DNA from: Nocardia vaccinii NBRC 15922
GTDB taxonomy: Bacteria > Actinomycetota > Actinomycetes > Mycobacteriales > Mycobacteriaceae
Reading direction: 5' to 3'
Assembly: GCF_001613305.1 (NCBI RefSeq)
Contig: NZ_BDCC01000033.1
Span: forward strand, 186,001 to 250,000
DNA length: 64,000 bases
A program made the position numbers and the translations under genes. The notes under the pieces were generated by a model that saw only the letters and a program-made list of their open reading frames with translations, was not told where the DNA came from and did not search any database. Shown piece after piece: positions 40,448 to 50,133 of the stretch. Positions within the stretch are counted from its first letter, which is position 1, and every line of letters starts with the position of its first letter.

Positions 40448-42292
40448 ATGTGTGGAATCGCGGGCTGGGTGTCGTTCGACTCCGACCTGACCCGGCAACA
40501 GCGTGTCCTCGACGCTATGACCGAGACGATGGCCTGTCGCGGGCCCGACGGGCGCGGCACGTTCGTGCGGACACACGGTGCGCTGGGGCACCGCCGCCTG
40601 GCCATCATCGACCTGCCCGGCGGCACGCAGCCGATGAGCTTGCGCACCCCGTCCGGCGATATCGGACTGGTGTATTCCGGAGAGGCGTACAACTTCCACG
40701 AGTTGCGCGCCGAGTTGACCGCGCTGGGCCACACCTTCCGGACCGACAGTGACACCGAGGTCGTACTGCACGGCTACCTGCAGTGGGGCGAATCGGTGGT
40801 CGATCATCTCAACGGCATGTACGCCTTCGCGATCTGGGATCAGCGCACCGAGAAGCTGGTGATGATCCGGGATCGCATGGGCATCAAGCCGTTCTACTAC
40901 TACCCGACTCCGGACGGCGTGCTGTTCGGCTCGGAACCCAAGGCGATCCTGGCGAATCCGCTGGCGCGCAAGGTCGTGGACAACGACGGGCTGCGTGAGC
41001 TGTTCGCGTTCACCAAGCAGCCGAAGTGGTCGCTGTGGAAAGGGATGTACGAGGTCCTGCCCGGCACACTGATCACGGTGGACCGCAACGGGATTCACGA
41101 ACGCACCTACTGGCGGCTCGATGCGGTGGAGCACACCGACAGCCGGGAGGACACCGTCGCGAAGGTGCGCGAGCTGCTCACCGACATCGTGGACCGCCAG
41201 CTCGTCTCCGACGTGCCGCGCTGCGTATTGCTCTCCGGAGGACTGGATTCCAGCGCCATCACCGGTCTGGCCGCCGCCCGGCTGGCCCGCGACGGCGAGC
41301 AGTTGCGCACCTTCTCGGTCGATTTCGCCAACCAGGAAGAGAATTTCGTTCCCGACGAGATGCGCGACACCCCCGATTCGCCGTACGTACGCGAGGTGGC
41401 CGCACTGGTCCGCTCCGCCCACGAGGACGTCGTGCTGAATCCGTCGGAACTGTCGGATCTGACGGTGCGCCGCGCGGTGATCACCGCACGCGACATCCCG
41501 GCCGGGCTCGGCGATATGGACTCCTCACTCTACCTGCTGTTCAAGGCGATTCGCGCGCAGTCCACGGTCGCGCTGTCGGGTGAGTCGGCCGATGAGGTGT
41601 TCGGTGGTTACCGCTGGTTCCACGACGAGGTCGCGTTGAAGGAGGAGACCTTCCCGTGGCTGGCGTTCAACAACTCGATCACCGGCGAGGGCCGCTGGCA
41701 GATGCTCGAACCCGAACTGCGCGAACGTCTTCAGCTGGAGAACTACATCTCCGATCAGTACGCCTCGGCCATCGCGGACGTGGAACACCTCGACGGTGAG
41801 TCCGAGCTCGAGCACCGCATGCGCACTGTCTGTCACCTGCATCTGACGCGTTTCGTGCGGGCGCTGCTGGATCGCAAGGACCGCGCGTCGATGGCGGTCG
41901 GACTCGAGGTCCGGGTGCCGTTCTGCGATCACCGCCTGGTCGGCTACGTCTACAACACACCGTGGGCGCTGAAGACCTTCGACGGACGTGAGAAGAGCCT
42001 GCTGCGGCACGCCGCGAAACACGTTCTGCCCCAATCGGTCGTCGAGCGCGTCAAGAGCCCGTACCCCTCGACGCAGGATCCGGGCTACGCGGCGAATCTG
42101 CAGCAGCTCGGGAAAGAGATTCTGGCCGAGAAGGATTCGGCGGTCTTCCAGTTGGTCGACAGGACCTGGCTACAGCGTGCGGTGACCCAGGATCCGCTGC
42201 ACATGGACGCGATGACCCGCGGCAATCTGGATCGCACCGTCGACCTGCACACCTGGCTCGACATCTACTCGCCGGAACTGCTGCTGGGCTGA
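40448..42292 (+). CDS. asnB: glutamine-hydrolysing asparagine synthetase
   Basis: 614 residues. Start ATG 40448 is required because the class II amidotransferase needs Cys directly after Met (MCGIAGW); the in-frame GTG six bases upstream is not the start. Glutaminase domain residues 1-200 (CRGPDGRGTF, LGHRRLAIIDL, GEAYNFHELR). Synthetase domain with PP-loop LLSGGLDSSAITGLAA and SGESADEVFGGY, ending near residue 560. Makes asparagine from aspartate, glutamine and ATP. Mycobacterial relatives have also been tied to amidation of cell-wall peptides and antibiotic tolerance; that cannot be judged here. Confidence 0.92.
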   Translation: MCGIAGWVSFDSDLTRQQRVLDAMTETMACRGPDGRGTFVRTHGALGHRRLAIIDLPGGTQPMSLRTPSGDIGLVYSGEAYNFHELRAELTALGHTFRTDSDTEVVLHGYLQWGESVVDHLNGMYAFAIWDQRTEKLVMIRDRMGIKPFYYYPTPDGVLFGSEPKAILANPLARKVVDNDGLRELFAFTKQPKWSLWKGMYEVLPGTLITVDRNGIHERTYWRLDAVEHTDSREDTVAKVRELLTDIVDRQLVSDVPRCVLLSGGLDSSAITGLAAARLARDGEQLRTFSVDFANQEENFVPDEMRDTPDSPYVREVAALVRSAHEDVVLNPSELSDLTVRRAVITARDIPAGLGDMDSSLYLLFKAIRAQSTVALSGESADEVFGGYRWFHDEVALKEETFPWLAFNNSITGEGRWQMLEPELRERLQLENYISDQYASAIADVEHLDGESELEHRMRTVCHLHLTRFVRALLDRKDRASMAVGLEVRVPFCDHRLVGYVYNTPWALKTFDGREKSLLRHAAKHVLPQSVVERVKSPYPSTQDPGYAANLQQLGKEILAEKDSAVFQLVDRTWLQRAVTQDPLHMDAMTRGNLDRTVDLHTWLDIYSPELLLG

Positions 42293-42640
42293 TCGAGTCC
42301 GACGGTCGTTCGCTCGCCCCGGACCCGCTTCCGAGGCGAGCGATGCGGCGGTTCGGACGGCGGCGCCCGAACGCGCGCACCTGTCCGCCGGCCGACGAAC
42401 CGCGGTGCGGCCGGCACCCGGCTCGCGCACCGGTTGCTGCCCGGCAGTTCGACGCTGGACCCGGTGCGTGTCGGCCGCTCCCCACTGCTCACCGGCGCGG
42501 GCGGACAACCGTGGTCGCGGGCCGCGTGCACCCTCGATCGGCCGGCGAATTCCTGGATGTCGCGCGCCCCTTCCGAGTGAAAGGTTTACGGAGTTTAATA
42601 ATAGGTGTTCACAAAATTGGAGTGGTGTGGTTCACTCATG
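42293..42640. other. intergenic region upstream of the CYP125-type gene
   Basis: Nearly 350 bases with no gene supported. The final 80 bases are A/T-rich and should hold the promoter of the P450 gene. Confidence 0.5.
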
Positions 42641-42654
42641 CGAAACGTGTTCCA
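42641..42654. promoter_or_regulatory. near-match KstR-type operator upstream of the CYP125-type gene
   Basis: CGAAACGTGTTCCA matches TnnAACnnGTTnnA except for the first base. It directly abuts the ribosome binding site AAAGGAGG, 13 bases before the start codon. CYP125 genes are classic KstR targets. Confidence 0.6.
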
Positions 42655-42666
42655 AAGGAGGTAACC

Positions 42667-43893
42667 GTGTCCGCTCCCTCTCTGCCGCACAGCTTCGACT
42701 TCACCGATCCGGACCTGCTCGCCAGTCGTTTGCCCGTCGCCGAGTGGGCGGAGTTGCGCCGCACCGCTCCGGTGTGGTGGGTCGACCAGCCGCACAACAT
42801 CGCGGGCTTCGGCGACGACGGTTACTGGGTGGTCAGCAAACTCGACCACATCAAGGAGATCTCCAAGAAGCCCGACGTGTTCTCCAACTTCGAGAACACC
42901 GCGGTGATCCGCTTCTACGAGGACATCACCCGCGAGGAGATCGACATCCAGCGCGGCATGCTGGTCAACCAGGATCCGCCCTCGCACGACAAACTGCGCC
43001 GGATCATCTCCCGCGGATTCACCCCGCGCGCGGTGGAGAGCCTGCGCAACGCCCTGCGCGAGCGCGCCGAGCGCATCGTGCACGAGGCCAAGCGCAACGG
43101 CGGCGGCGATTTCGTCACCCAGGTCGCCTCCGAACTGCCGCTGCAGGCGATCGCGGAACTGCTCGGCGTCCCGCAGTCCGACCGGGGCAAGCTGTTCGAG
43201 TGGTCCAACACCATGATGGGTTACGACGATCCGGAATTCGGCGGCGACCACAAGATGGCGACCGCCGAGGTCATGGGCTATTCGTGGAATCTGGCCGAGG
43301 AGCGGCGCGGCTGTCCGGCCGACGACATCGTGAGCCAGCTGGTCACCGCCGATGTGGACGGCGAATCCCTCGGGTCGGACGAATTCGCCTGGTTCGTCAT
43401 CCTGCTGGCGGTCGCGGGCAACGAGACCACCCGCAATGCGACCACCCACGGGATGAAGGCGTTCATCGACTTCCCGGAACAGTGGGAGTTGTACAAGGAG
43501 CAGCGGCCGCGCACCGCGCCGGACGAGATCGTCCGCTGGGCCACCCCGGTCATCGCGTTCCAGCGAACCGCCCTGTCGGACACCGAGATCGGTGGTCAGC
43601 CGATCGCCAAGGGACAGCGCGTGGGATTGTTCTACGCCTCGGCCAATTTCGACGAGGAGCGGTTCGAGAAGCCCTTCGAATTCGACATCCTGCGCGACCC
43701 GAATCCGCACGTCGGATTCGGCGGTACCGGGACCCACTACTGTGTCGGCGCGAATCTGGCGCGCCTGCAACTGGACCTGATTTTCAACGCCATCGCCGAC
43801 GCGATGCCGAACCTGCGTCAAATCTCCGAGCCGGTGCGGCTACGCTCAGGATGGTTGAACGGAATCAAGAGCTGGCAGGTTGCTTACGAATGA
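42667..43893 (+). CDS. cyp125A: CYP125-type steroid C26-monooxygenase
   Basis: 408 residues from GTG 42667. P450 signatures: I-helix VAGNETTRN, K-helix with DEIVRW, heme loop HVGFGGTGTHYCVGANLAR (Cys359). The C-terminal RLRSGWLNGIKSWQV is characteristic of CYP125 enzymes, which oxidise the cholesterol side chain at C26/27 and start side-chain degradation. A near-KstR box abuts its ribosome binding site. Not embedded in a mce4/kst cluster, so it may be an additional copy or the cluster may be dispersed. Confidence 0.85.
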   Translation: MSAPSLPHSFDFTDPDLLASRLPVAEWAELRRTAPVWWVDQPHNIAGFGDDGYWVVSKLDHIKEISKKPDVFSNFENTAVIRFYEDITREEIDIQRGMLVNQDPPSHDKLRRIISRGFTPRAVESLRNALRERAERIVHEAKRNGGGDFVTQVASELPLQAIAELLGVPQSDRGKLFEWSNTMMGYDDPEFGGDHKMATAEVMGYSWNLAEERRGCPADDIVSQLVTADVDGESLGSDEFAWFVILLAVAGNETTRNATTHGMKAFIDFPEQWELYKEQRPRTAPDEIVRWATPVIAFQRTALSDTEIGGQPIAKGQRVGLFYASANFDEERFEKPFEFDILRDPNPHVGFGGTGTHYCVGANLARLQLDLIFNAIADAMPNLRQISEPVRLRSGWLNGIKSWQVAYE

Positions 43894-43917
43894 GCGGTCG
43901 GGCCCGGAGGAGGTAAC

Positions 43918-44679
43918 GTGCCCAACCACAACGGGCCCCGGTCGATCAGTGGACAAGCCACCGCCCACGTCCCCGCGCGCCGGGGGCGTGCGCCCGCGGT
44001 GAACGACGGGGACATCCGGCGGGTGGCCAGATCCCTTCTCGCGGAACAGGGGCCGGAGGCGGTGACGCTGCGCGCGATCGCGCGGGCACTGGGCATCACC
44101 GCCCCGGCGCTGTACCGCTACTACGCCTCGCGTGAGGATCTCGTCGCGACCCTGCGCCGGGACATCTGCGCGGACCTGGCCGCGGAACTCGCCCAACAGG
44201 TCGCCGAACTACCCGACGACGGCGTGGTGCAGCTCCTGGCCGTATGCCGGGGATTCCGGCGCTGGGCGCTGGACCACGCCCCCGAGTTCACCCTGGTGTT
44301 CGCCTCGCCCGCCGGGGAGAACGCCAGTGCCATGCGGCAATTCGACGAACCCTTCGGCCGCATCTTCTTGCAGGCGGCCGGTCTGTTGCTGACCACCTAC
44401 GACATCGTGACTCCGTCGACCGAGGTGATCCCCGAGGCGCTGTGCGCGGATCTCGAGCGGTTCCAGGCCGACCTGCTCGTGGTGTTGCGCGAATCGGGGC
44501 AGGAGTTCCCGGCCGAGAAGCTGGATCTGGGCGTCACCTACCTGATGACCACCTTCTGGGCGCGCATCTACGGGCACGTCACCCTGGAGGTCTTCGGCAA
44601 TTATCCGATGGCCGTGCGGGATCCGGACATCCTGTTCGACGCGACGCTCGAGGATCTGGCTCGCAGCATCGGGGCCTGA
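43918..44679 (+). CDS. TetR-family regulator downstream of the CYP125-type gene
   Basis: 253 residues from GTG 43918 with GGAGGAGG site, 24 bases after the P450 stop, so probably co-transcribed. Helix-turn-helix TLRAIARALGITAPALYRYY (about residues 46-65) after an unusually long, basic N-terminal arm of about 30 residues. The C-terminal domain resembles the TetR_C family found near P450 and lipid genes (FDEPFGRIFLQAAG, YGHVTLEVFGNYP). Target unknown; it is not KstR by sequence impression. Confidence 0.88.
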   Translation: MPNHNGPRSISGQATAHVPARRGRAPAVNDGDIRRVARSLLAEQGPEAVTLRAIARALGITAPALYRYYASREDLVATLRRDICADLAAELAQQVAELPDDGVVQLLAVCRGFRRWALDHAPEFTLVFASPAGENASAMRQFDEPFGRIFLQAAGLLLTTYDIVTPSTEVIPEALCADLERFQADLLVVLRESGQEFPAEKLDLGVTYLMTTFWARIYGHVTLEVFGNYPMAVRDPDILFDATLEDLARSIGA

Positions 44680-44713
44680 GCCGCGTTCCGCGGCCACCGG
44701 ATACGCGACCCGC

Positions 44714-46210
44714 TCACGGCGGCGGCACACTCGGCATCTCGCCCGTGGCGAACGTCGGCGGATGAATTCCGCGGAATCGCAGCAGAATTCGCGGCCGCCG
44801 CAGAAATCGCGCGCCCCACTCACCGAGGGTGACCCCGGCCGCGAGCGCACAGCCGACGCCGAACGCGGCCAGCAACTGATTCAGGCCCGTCGCCTGCTGA
44901 TCGTTGAGCAGCGCCGAAAGCCCTCGGTAGATGCTCAGACCCGGTAGCAGCGGTGTGATTCCGGCAACCGCGACGACCAGCGGCGGCGTCAGCGCCCGGC
45001 GGGCCATCAGACCACCGGCCAGACCCACCACACAGGCGGCCACACCGGAGGACATCACCGGCCCGAAACTGGACCGCTGCACCAGCAGGAAGCACAGCGT
45101 CGCCGCCGCACCACTGATCGCCGCGGCGGCCAGCGCCCGGCGCTCGGCGTAGCACGCGAGTGCGAAGGCCAACGAGGCCACAGCGCCGGCGATGAGCTTG
45201 AGCGGCAGATTGGTGATGTTGGCCGAGGAATTCATATCGATCGACGGCGCGACCGCGTTCAACATATCGGCGGCCCGCAGCGCGAGCGCGACCCCGGCGA
45301 TGATCCCGCCGGTCATCATGAGCAGATCCAGCATGCGCGCCGCCGCCGTGATGGGTGCGCCGGTGATCGCGTCCTCGACCGAGCCGACGAGCTGTAATCC
45401 GCTCAGCAGCACCGTGATTCCGGCCGCGACGATCAACGACGGACTCGTCTCCAGCCGACCGGCGAAGGTGGCGAGCAGGATCGCGGGCGCGGTCGCGATC
45501 GCGCCGCCGACGATCGCCTGGAAGAACGCGGGCAATCCGCGGTAGTTCAACGCGCGGTTGGTGCGGTCGATCGCGGCGGTCGCCACGAAACTGGTCGCGG
45601 CCACGATCGGGCCGCCGCCCAGCAGCAGGCCGATCGCCGCCGCGAGCAGCGCCCAGCCCGCGGTCGCGACCCAGCGGTTGTAGGGGTGCGGGGCGGTGGT
45701 GATCTCGTCGAGTGCGGCGTGCGCCTCCTCGGGCGGCACCACCTCGCGGCGGATGCGGCGGGTGAGCCGGTCGACGGCGGCGAGGCGAGTGAAGTCGAGC
45801 GTGCGGTAGTTGACCACTCGCATAGTGGACGCGGGCGGCATGGTGGGGCCGCGATCTGCCGAGATACGGATCGAGTTGTAGGTGACGTCGATATCGCACT
45901 GCGACAAACCGTAGGTGGCGGCGATGAATTCGACCTGGGTGGTGGTATCGGTGACCGCTGTGCCCGAGGCGAGCACCACCTCGCCGACCCGTTCGGCGAG
46001 CTCCATCACCTGCGTCACGGCGGCGTCGTCGGACAGATCGATCGGCTGCAGCGGTGCGGGCGCCTCGACGACCGCGTCCACGGTGGCGATGCGCTCGGCG
46101 ACGATCCGGTCGGTCACCCAGTCGAGCGTTCGCCGCCAGCGTCGACGCGGACGCTGGCTCTCCGGGCTCTCCGATTCCTCGACGGCCTCGGTGTCGACTT
46201 CCTCACTCAC
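44714..46210 (-). CDS. ThrE-type threonine/serine exporter family protein
   Basis: Start placed at GTG 46210 (VSEEVDTEAVEESESPE), 498 residues; the frame is open further upstream but would overlap the next gene and is unlike the family. After an acidic N-terminal tail comes the DUF1212-type soluble domain (LSDDAAVTQVMELAERVGEV, GLSQCDIDVTYNSIRIS). Ten hydrophobic segments follow in two groups of five, the ThrE layout. ThrE of Corynebacterium exports threonine and serine with the proton gradient. The start site is uncertain. Confidence 0.82.
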   Translation of the reverse strand: MSEEVDTEAVEESESPESQRPRRRWRRTLDWVTDRIVAERIATVDAVVEAPAPLQPIDLSDDAAVTQVMELAERVGEVVLASGTAVTDTTTQVEFIAATYGLSQCDIDVTYNSIRISADRGPTMPPASTMRVVNYRTLDFTRLAAVDRLTRRIRREVVPPEEAHAALDEITTAPHPYNRWVATAGWALLAAAIGLLLGGGPIVAATSFVATAAIDRTNRALNYRGLPAFFQAIVGGAIATAPAILLATFAGRLETSPSLIVAAGITVLLSGLQLVGSVEDAITGAPITAAARMLDLLMMTGGIIAGVALALRAADMLNAVAPSIDMNSSANITNLPLKLIAGAVASLAFALACYAERRALAAAAISGAAATLCFLLVQRSSFGPVMSSGVAACVVGLAGGLMARRALTPPLVVAVAGITPLLPGLSIYRGLSALLNDQQATGLNQLLAAFGVGCALAAGVTLGEWGARFLRRPRILLRFRGIHPPTFATGEMPSVPPP

Positions 46211-46392
46211 GTCCGCACCCGCCCGGCCGACGGTTCGGCGGTATTCCGTAGCCTCACACACAGCAAGGTAAAGGTTCCCGGCCCTTCGTGTCAGCTCGGC
46301 CCGTAGATGTGTGGCCACGCGAACACCCCGACACATCCGCACGGTGAGCCTGGTCACGCGGTGCGGCCGGTTTAGGTGGCTAGGGTCGGGGA

Positions 46393-48324
46393 ATGGCCTC
46401 TCCCGTGAACCAGACAGCGGAAATCCTTCGTGCGGCGCTAGACGGGCCCTGGCGGGAGGTGCGCGAGGAGGTGCGGCCGCGGCTGGATGACGAGCGCCTG
46501 TTCGGAGATCCGGGACTGGACTATCACGAGGCACGGGCGCGAGTGCTCGAACAGATGCATCTGGTCTCGAAATTCGGTATGGCCGAACGCGGATTCCGGC
46601 GCGAGCACGGCGGCACCGCCGATCCCGGCGGCGCGGTGACGGGGCTGGAGATGCTCGCCTACACCGATCTGTCGCTGTGGGTGAAGAGTGGCGTGCAGTG
46701 GGGGCTGTTCGGCGGTGCGGTGGAGAATCTGGGCACCGAACGTCACCGGGACGTGGTCACCCGGCTGATGTCGCTGGATCTGCTGGGTTGCTTCGCCATG
46801 ACCGAATCCGGGCACGGCAGCGATGTGGCCAAGCTCGAGACCACCGCCACCTACGATCCGGCGACCGAGGAATTCGTCGTGCACAGCCCGACCGAATCCT
46901 CCCGCAAGGACTACATCGGCGGCGCGGCCGAGCACGCCCGGATGGCAGCGGTGTTCGCCCAGCTGATCACCGGCGGCGAGGGCCGGGGGGTGCACTGTTT
47001 CCTGGTGCCGCTGCGCGACGCCGACGGCAACGATCTGCCCGGCGTGACGACCTCGGACTGCGGGCTCAAGGGTGGCCTACCGGGCGTCGACAACGGCCGG
47101 ATCCGGTTCGACCACGTCCGCATTCCGCGCGAGAACCTGCTCAACCGGTACGCCGACGTCGCCCCGGACGGCACCTACAGCTCCGACATCGAGAATCCGA
47201 GCCGTCGCTTCTTCACTACGCTCGGCACGCTGGTGCGCGGCCGGATCAGCGTCGGCGGCGCGGCCGCCGCGGCCGCGCGGGTCGCACTGAGCATCGCGAT
47301 CCGCTACGCCGAGCGGCGACGTCAGTTCGACGACCCCGACACCGGCGAAGAGGTCGTACTGCTGGATTACCGCAGTCATCAGCGTCGGTTGCTGCCGCAC
47401 GTGGCGCGAGCGTTCGCGCTGTCCTTCGCGCAGAACGATCTGGTGCGCCGGATGCATCTGGTGCAGACCGGCCAGAATCTGGATCCCGAGGCGCAGCGCG
47501 CCCTGGAGAAGCGAGCGGCCGGATTCAAGGTCGCGCAGACCCGCCACGCCACCCGGGCCATCCAGGAATGCCGCGAAGCATGCGGCGGCGCGGGCTATCT
47601 CACCGAGAACCGGTTGGTGACCCTGAAGGCCGATACCGACGTGTTCACCACGTTCGAGGGTGACAACGTGGTGCTCACCCAGTTGGTCGCCAAGGAACTG
47701 CTCACCGCCTACGCCGACGAGGTGCGCGATCTGGACGCGCTGGGCTGGGTGCGTTTCGCCGCGACCATGGCGCTGGACGTCGCGCGGGAGAGTTCCGGTG
47801 TGCGCCAACTGATTCAACGGTTGCGTGACCGCGGCGGCGATTCGGTCGAAGACGGCGATCTGTCCCGTCGCGAGGTGCAGCTGCAACTGTTCGCCGACCG
47901 CGAGGACTATCTGGTGCGCACCGCCGCGTACCGGTTGCGGGCCCGCGCCGAGGAGACCGGGCCGTTCGAGGCCTTCAACAACGCCCAGGACCACATCCTG
48001 CTGGCCGGTGAGGCGCATATCGAGCGGCTCGTACTCGAGACGTTCATCGAGGGCATCGCCGATATCGAGGACGAGGAGGCTCGCGCGCTGGCCGATACCG
48101 TCTGCGATCTGTACGTCTACTCCACGATCGAACAGAACCAGGCGTGGTACATCATGCACCGGTTCATGTCGGTGGACCGGGCCAAACTCGTGCGTCGCGG
48201 GGTCAACGAGCTCGTCGACCGCCTGCGCCCACATGCGCTGACCCTGGTCGAGGCGCTGGGCGTGCCCGAGAGCACGCTGCGCGCTGCCCTGCTGGACGAT
48301 GCGAGCTCGCATCAGGGGGAATGA
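46393..48324 (+). CDS. acyl-CoA oxidase-like flavoprotein (acyl-CoA dehydrogenase superfamily)
   Basis: 643 residues from ATG 46393, the long form typical of acyl-CoA oxidases rather than 380-residue dehydrogenases. FAD/substrate motifs: CFAMTESGHGSDVAKLETTA, HCFLVPLRD, NGRIRFDHVRIPRENLLNRY, and the region CREACGGAGYLTENRL with TFEGDNVVL, where the catalytic Glu lies. The C-terminal 180 residues are the acyl-CoA oxidase helical domain. Carries out the first step of beta-oxidation, with oxygen as acceptor if a true oxidase. Confidence 0.87.
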   Translation: MASPVNQTAEILRAALDGPWREVREEVRPRLDDERLFGDPGLDYHEARARVLEQMHLVSKFGMAERGFRREHGGTADPGGAVTGLEMLAYTDLSLWVKSGVQWGLFGGAVENLGTERHRDVVTRLMSLDLLGCFAMTESGHGSDVAKLETTATYDPATEEFVVHSPTESSRKDYIGGAAEHARMAAVFAQLITGGEGRGVHCFLVPLRDADGNDLPGVTTSDCGLKGGLPGVDNGRIRFDHVRIPRENLLNRYADVAPDGTYSSDIENPSRRFFTTLGTLVRGRISVGGAAAAAARVALSIAIRYAERRRQFDDPDTGEEVVLLDYRSHQRRLLPHVARAFALSFAQNDLVRRMHLVQTGQNLDPEAQRALEKRAAGFKVAQTRHATRAIQECREACGGAGYLTENRLVTLKADTDVFTTFEGDNVVLTQLVAKELLTAYADEVRDLDALGWVRFAATMALDVARESSGVRQLIQRLRDRGGDSVEDGDLSRREVQLQLFADREDYLVRTAAYRLRARAEETGPFEAFNNAQDHILLAGEAHIERLVLETFIEGIADIEDEEARALADTVCDLYVYSTIEQNQAWYIMHRFMSVDRAKLVRRGVNELVDRLRPHALTLVEALGVPESTLRAALLDDASSHQGE

Positions 48325-48358
48325 GCCGGAGGTGTGAGACCGCGCCGCACCGCGGAGC

Positions 48359-48373
48359 GGGCGGGCGGGCGGG
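48359..48373 (+). other. G-quadruplex-type motif just upstream of the PAP2 gene
   Basis: Four GGG runs separated by single C bases (48359-48361, 48363-48365, 48367-48369, 48371-48373). If transcribed, it would lie 18 bases ahead of the GTG start of the PAP2 gene. It is a textbook short-loop G4 motif, but GGGC repeats are also favoured by base composition. Confidence 0.5.
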
Positions 48374-48391
48374 CGCGGATAAGGTCGTGCC

Positions 48392-49033
48392 GTGAAACGC
48401 GTGTCCGCTCTGCCGTCCTATCGGATCGTTCCGCTCGCGGCGGTGGTGATCGCCGGGGTCCTGATCACCGTCCTGCTGCCGCTGGCATTCCCGGCCGGCG
48501 GCGGGCCGACCGGATTCGACCGCGTCGTGGACGACCGGATCCATTCGGCCCTCGATGCGCACCGCACCGTCTACCGGATACTGGTGACGCCGAGCGACGC
48601 CCCCGTGGCACTGGCCGTCCTGTTGATCGGGGTGCTCTGGTACGCCTGGCGCCGGGACTGGTGGCGAGCCGGATTCCTGCTCGTGGTACCGGAACTCGCG
48701 GTCGCGATCACCACCTATCCGCTGAAATACGTGTGGCACCGGCATCTTCACCACTACCTGGCCTATCCGAGCGGCCACACCGTGCAATTCGTGGCTATCG
48801 CAACGGCTTTCGTGCTGATCGTGCCGACGTCCCGGCTCCGGATCGGCGCGGCGGTGCTCGCTCTGGTGCTACTGGCGGCTGTCGCGGTCGGCATGGTCGG
48901 TTTCGGCTACCACTATCCGACCGACATACTCGGCGGCACCGCTACCGCCCTGGCGCTGGTGACCGCGATGTACGCGGCGCTCCCGGGCACGCTGCGCCGG
49001 GACTCGAAACCCGTTCAGCCCGGCCCGAACTGA
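48392..49033 (+). CDS. PAP2-superfamily membrane phosphatase-like protein
   Basis: 213 residues from GTG 48392. Five or six membrane segments. The PAP2 motifs are partly changed: KYVWHRHLHHYLAY followed by PSGHT (second motif with its His intact), then GFGYHYPTDILGG (third motif with the nucleophilic His and Asp, but the usual SR replaced). Members dephosphorylate lipid or isoprenoid phosphates. The altered first and third motifs suggest a shifted substrate. Its 3' end overlaps the convergent NERD-type gene by 19 bases. Confidence 0.82.
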   Translation: MKRVSALPSYRIVPLAAVVIAGVLITVLLPLAFPAGGGPTGFDRVVDDRIHSALDAHRTVYRILVTPSDAPVALAVLLIGVLWYAWRRDWWRAGFLLVVPELAVAITTYPLKYVWHRHLHHYLAYPSGHTVQFVAIATAFVLIVPTSRLRIGAAVLALVLLAAVAVGMVGFGYHYPTDILGGTATALALVTAMYAALPGTLRRDSKPVQPGPN

Positions 49034-49905
49034 ATGATCGCCGTGATCACGAACCACAGCACCCACGCCACCGCGACGAGCATCCCCACCGCGAGCAACA
49101 CCCGCATGACGCTCTGGCGCAGATCCATTTCGCCGGGCTCGTTGGGGTAGAGCTGCCACGGGCTGTACCAGGGCATCGCCATCGAGGTCGGCACGGCCGC
49201 GGCCTGCTCCGAATTGGCCATCTCCTCGCGGAAGATCTCCGCCTGCGCCTGCTGCGGCCCGCCGCGCCACAGGGTGGTGTCCACCGTACCGCCGAAACCC
49301 TCGGCGACCAGATCCTGCGGCGACGGCAGATAGGGGAGCAGATTCAGGCCGCGAAAGGCCATCGCCACATCGTTGGCCGTCCACTGCGCGCGTCCCATGG
49401 AGGCCAGGGCGTGCAGGTATTGGGCCATTTGCTGCTGGTGGTCGCCGATCACCACCTGCAGTCCGGGATCGTCCCAGAGTTGCCGCAATCGAACACTCGA
49501 TCCCTGCGGCGGTACCACCAGCACAAGGCCCTGCACCACGCGCTGGCCGAGGCCGCGGTCGGCCAGAAACGCCTGTAGCGCATAGGTGTGGTTACGTGAG
49601 GATTCCATCGGATTGCGCCGGCCACCCTCCAGGGAGACGAGCTGGCCGCCAACCCGCCAGGGACCGTCCAGCGGCACCTCCAACTCGCCGGACACCTGTT
49701 CCACCAGCGCCTCGGTCTCGATGATCACGCAACTGGTCGGGGTCCACACGATCGCGTCGAACTGATGCAGCTGCTTTTCGAAGAACAGGCTGCAGTTCAC
49801 CATGGCGACGCCGTGCGGATCACCCGGACCCTTCCAGGTGCGCAACCAGTCGATCAGTACCCGCTCGGCGAGTGTCCCCGCGGAGTTCTGCACGCGCACG
49901 AGCAT
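49015..49905 (-). CDS. NERD-like domain protein with C-terminal transmembrane helix
   Basis: 296 residues from ATG 49905. The first 180 residues resemble a nuclease-related (NERD) domain: AERVLIDWLRTWKG, HQFDAIVWTPTSCVIIETEA, PPQGSSVRLRQLWDDP. The Asp is kept (FDAIV), but the ExK of active nucleases reads ETE, so it may be inactive. A 75-residue low-complexity Gln/Ala/Pro stretch follows and one membrane helix lies near the end (VLLAVGMLVAVAWVLWFVI). Tail-anchored topology predicted. Function unknown. Confidence 0.65.
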   Translation of the reverse strand: MLVRVQNSAGTLAERVLIDWLRTWKGPGDPHGVAMVNCSLFFEKQLHQFDAIVWTPTSCVIIETEALVEQVSGELEVPLDGPWRVGGQLVSLEGGRRNPMESSRNHTYALQAFLADRGLGQRVVQGLVLVVPPQGSSVRLRQLWDDPGLQVVIGDHQQQMAQYLHALASMGRAQWTANDVAMAFRGLNLLPYLPSPQDLVAEGFGGTVDTTLWRGGPQQAQAEIFREEMANSEQAAAVPTSMAMPWYSPWQLYPNEPGEMDLRQSVMRVLLAVGMLVAVAWVLWFVITAIIQFGPG

Positions 49906-50133
49906 TGGCGACCCGCCCTTCTGTAATTTTGGCCTCCGCTTCGCTCCGGCGGGTTTTTCGGCACCCGAAGAAAAACCTCAGGGCTGGCGGATTCGGCCCG
50001 ACTGTTCCCGGCGCACGGAGATGCTTCGCCGCTGGGCGCGTTCGTGTGGTTGGGAGAGCACGCATCTCACCGTCAACAGGATAGTCGGACCCGGCCGATC
50101 GTGGTCGAGCTCGATCCCAGGGAAGTGTGTCGC

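Noticed and set aside
49925..49980. Inverted GGTTTTTC/GAAAAACC stretch as a terminator
   Set aside because: Arms pair imperfectly, and it lies upstream of the NERD-type gene where no transcript is expected to end.
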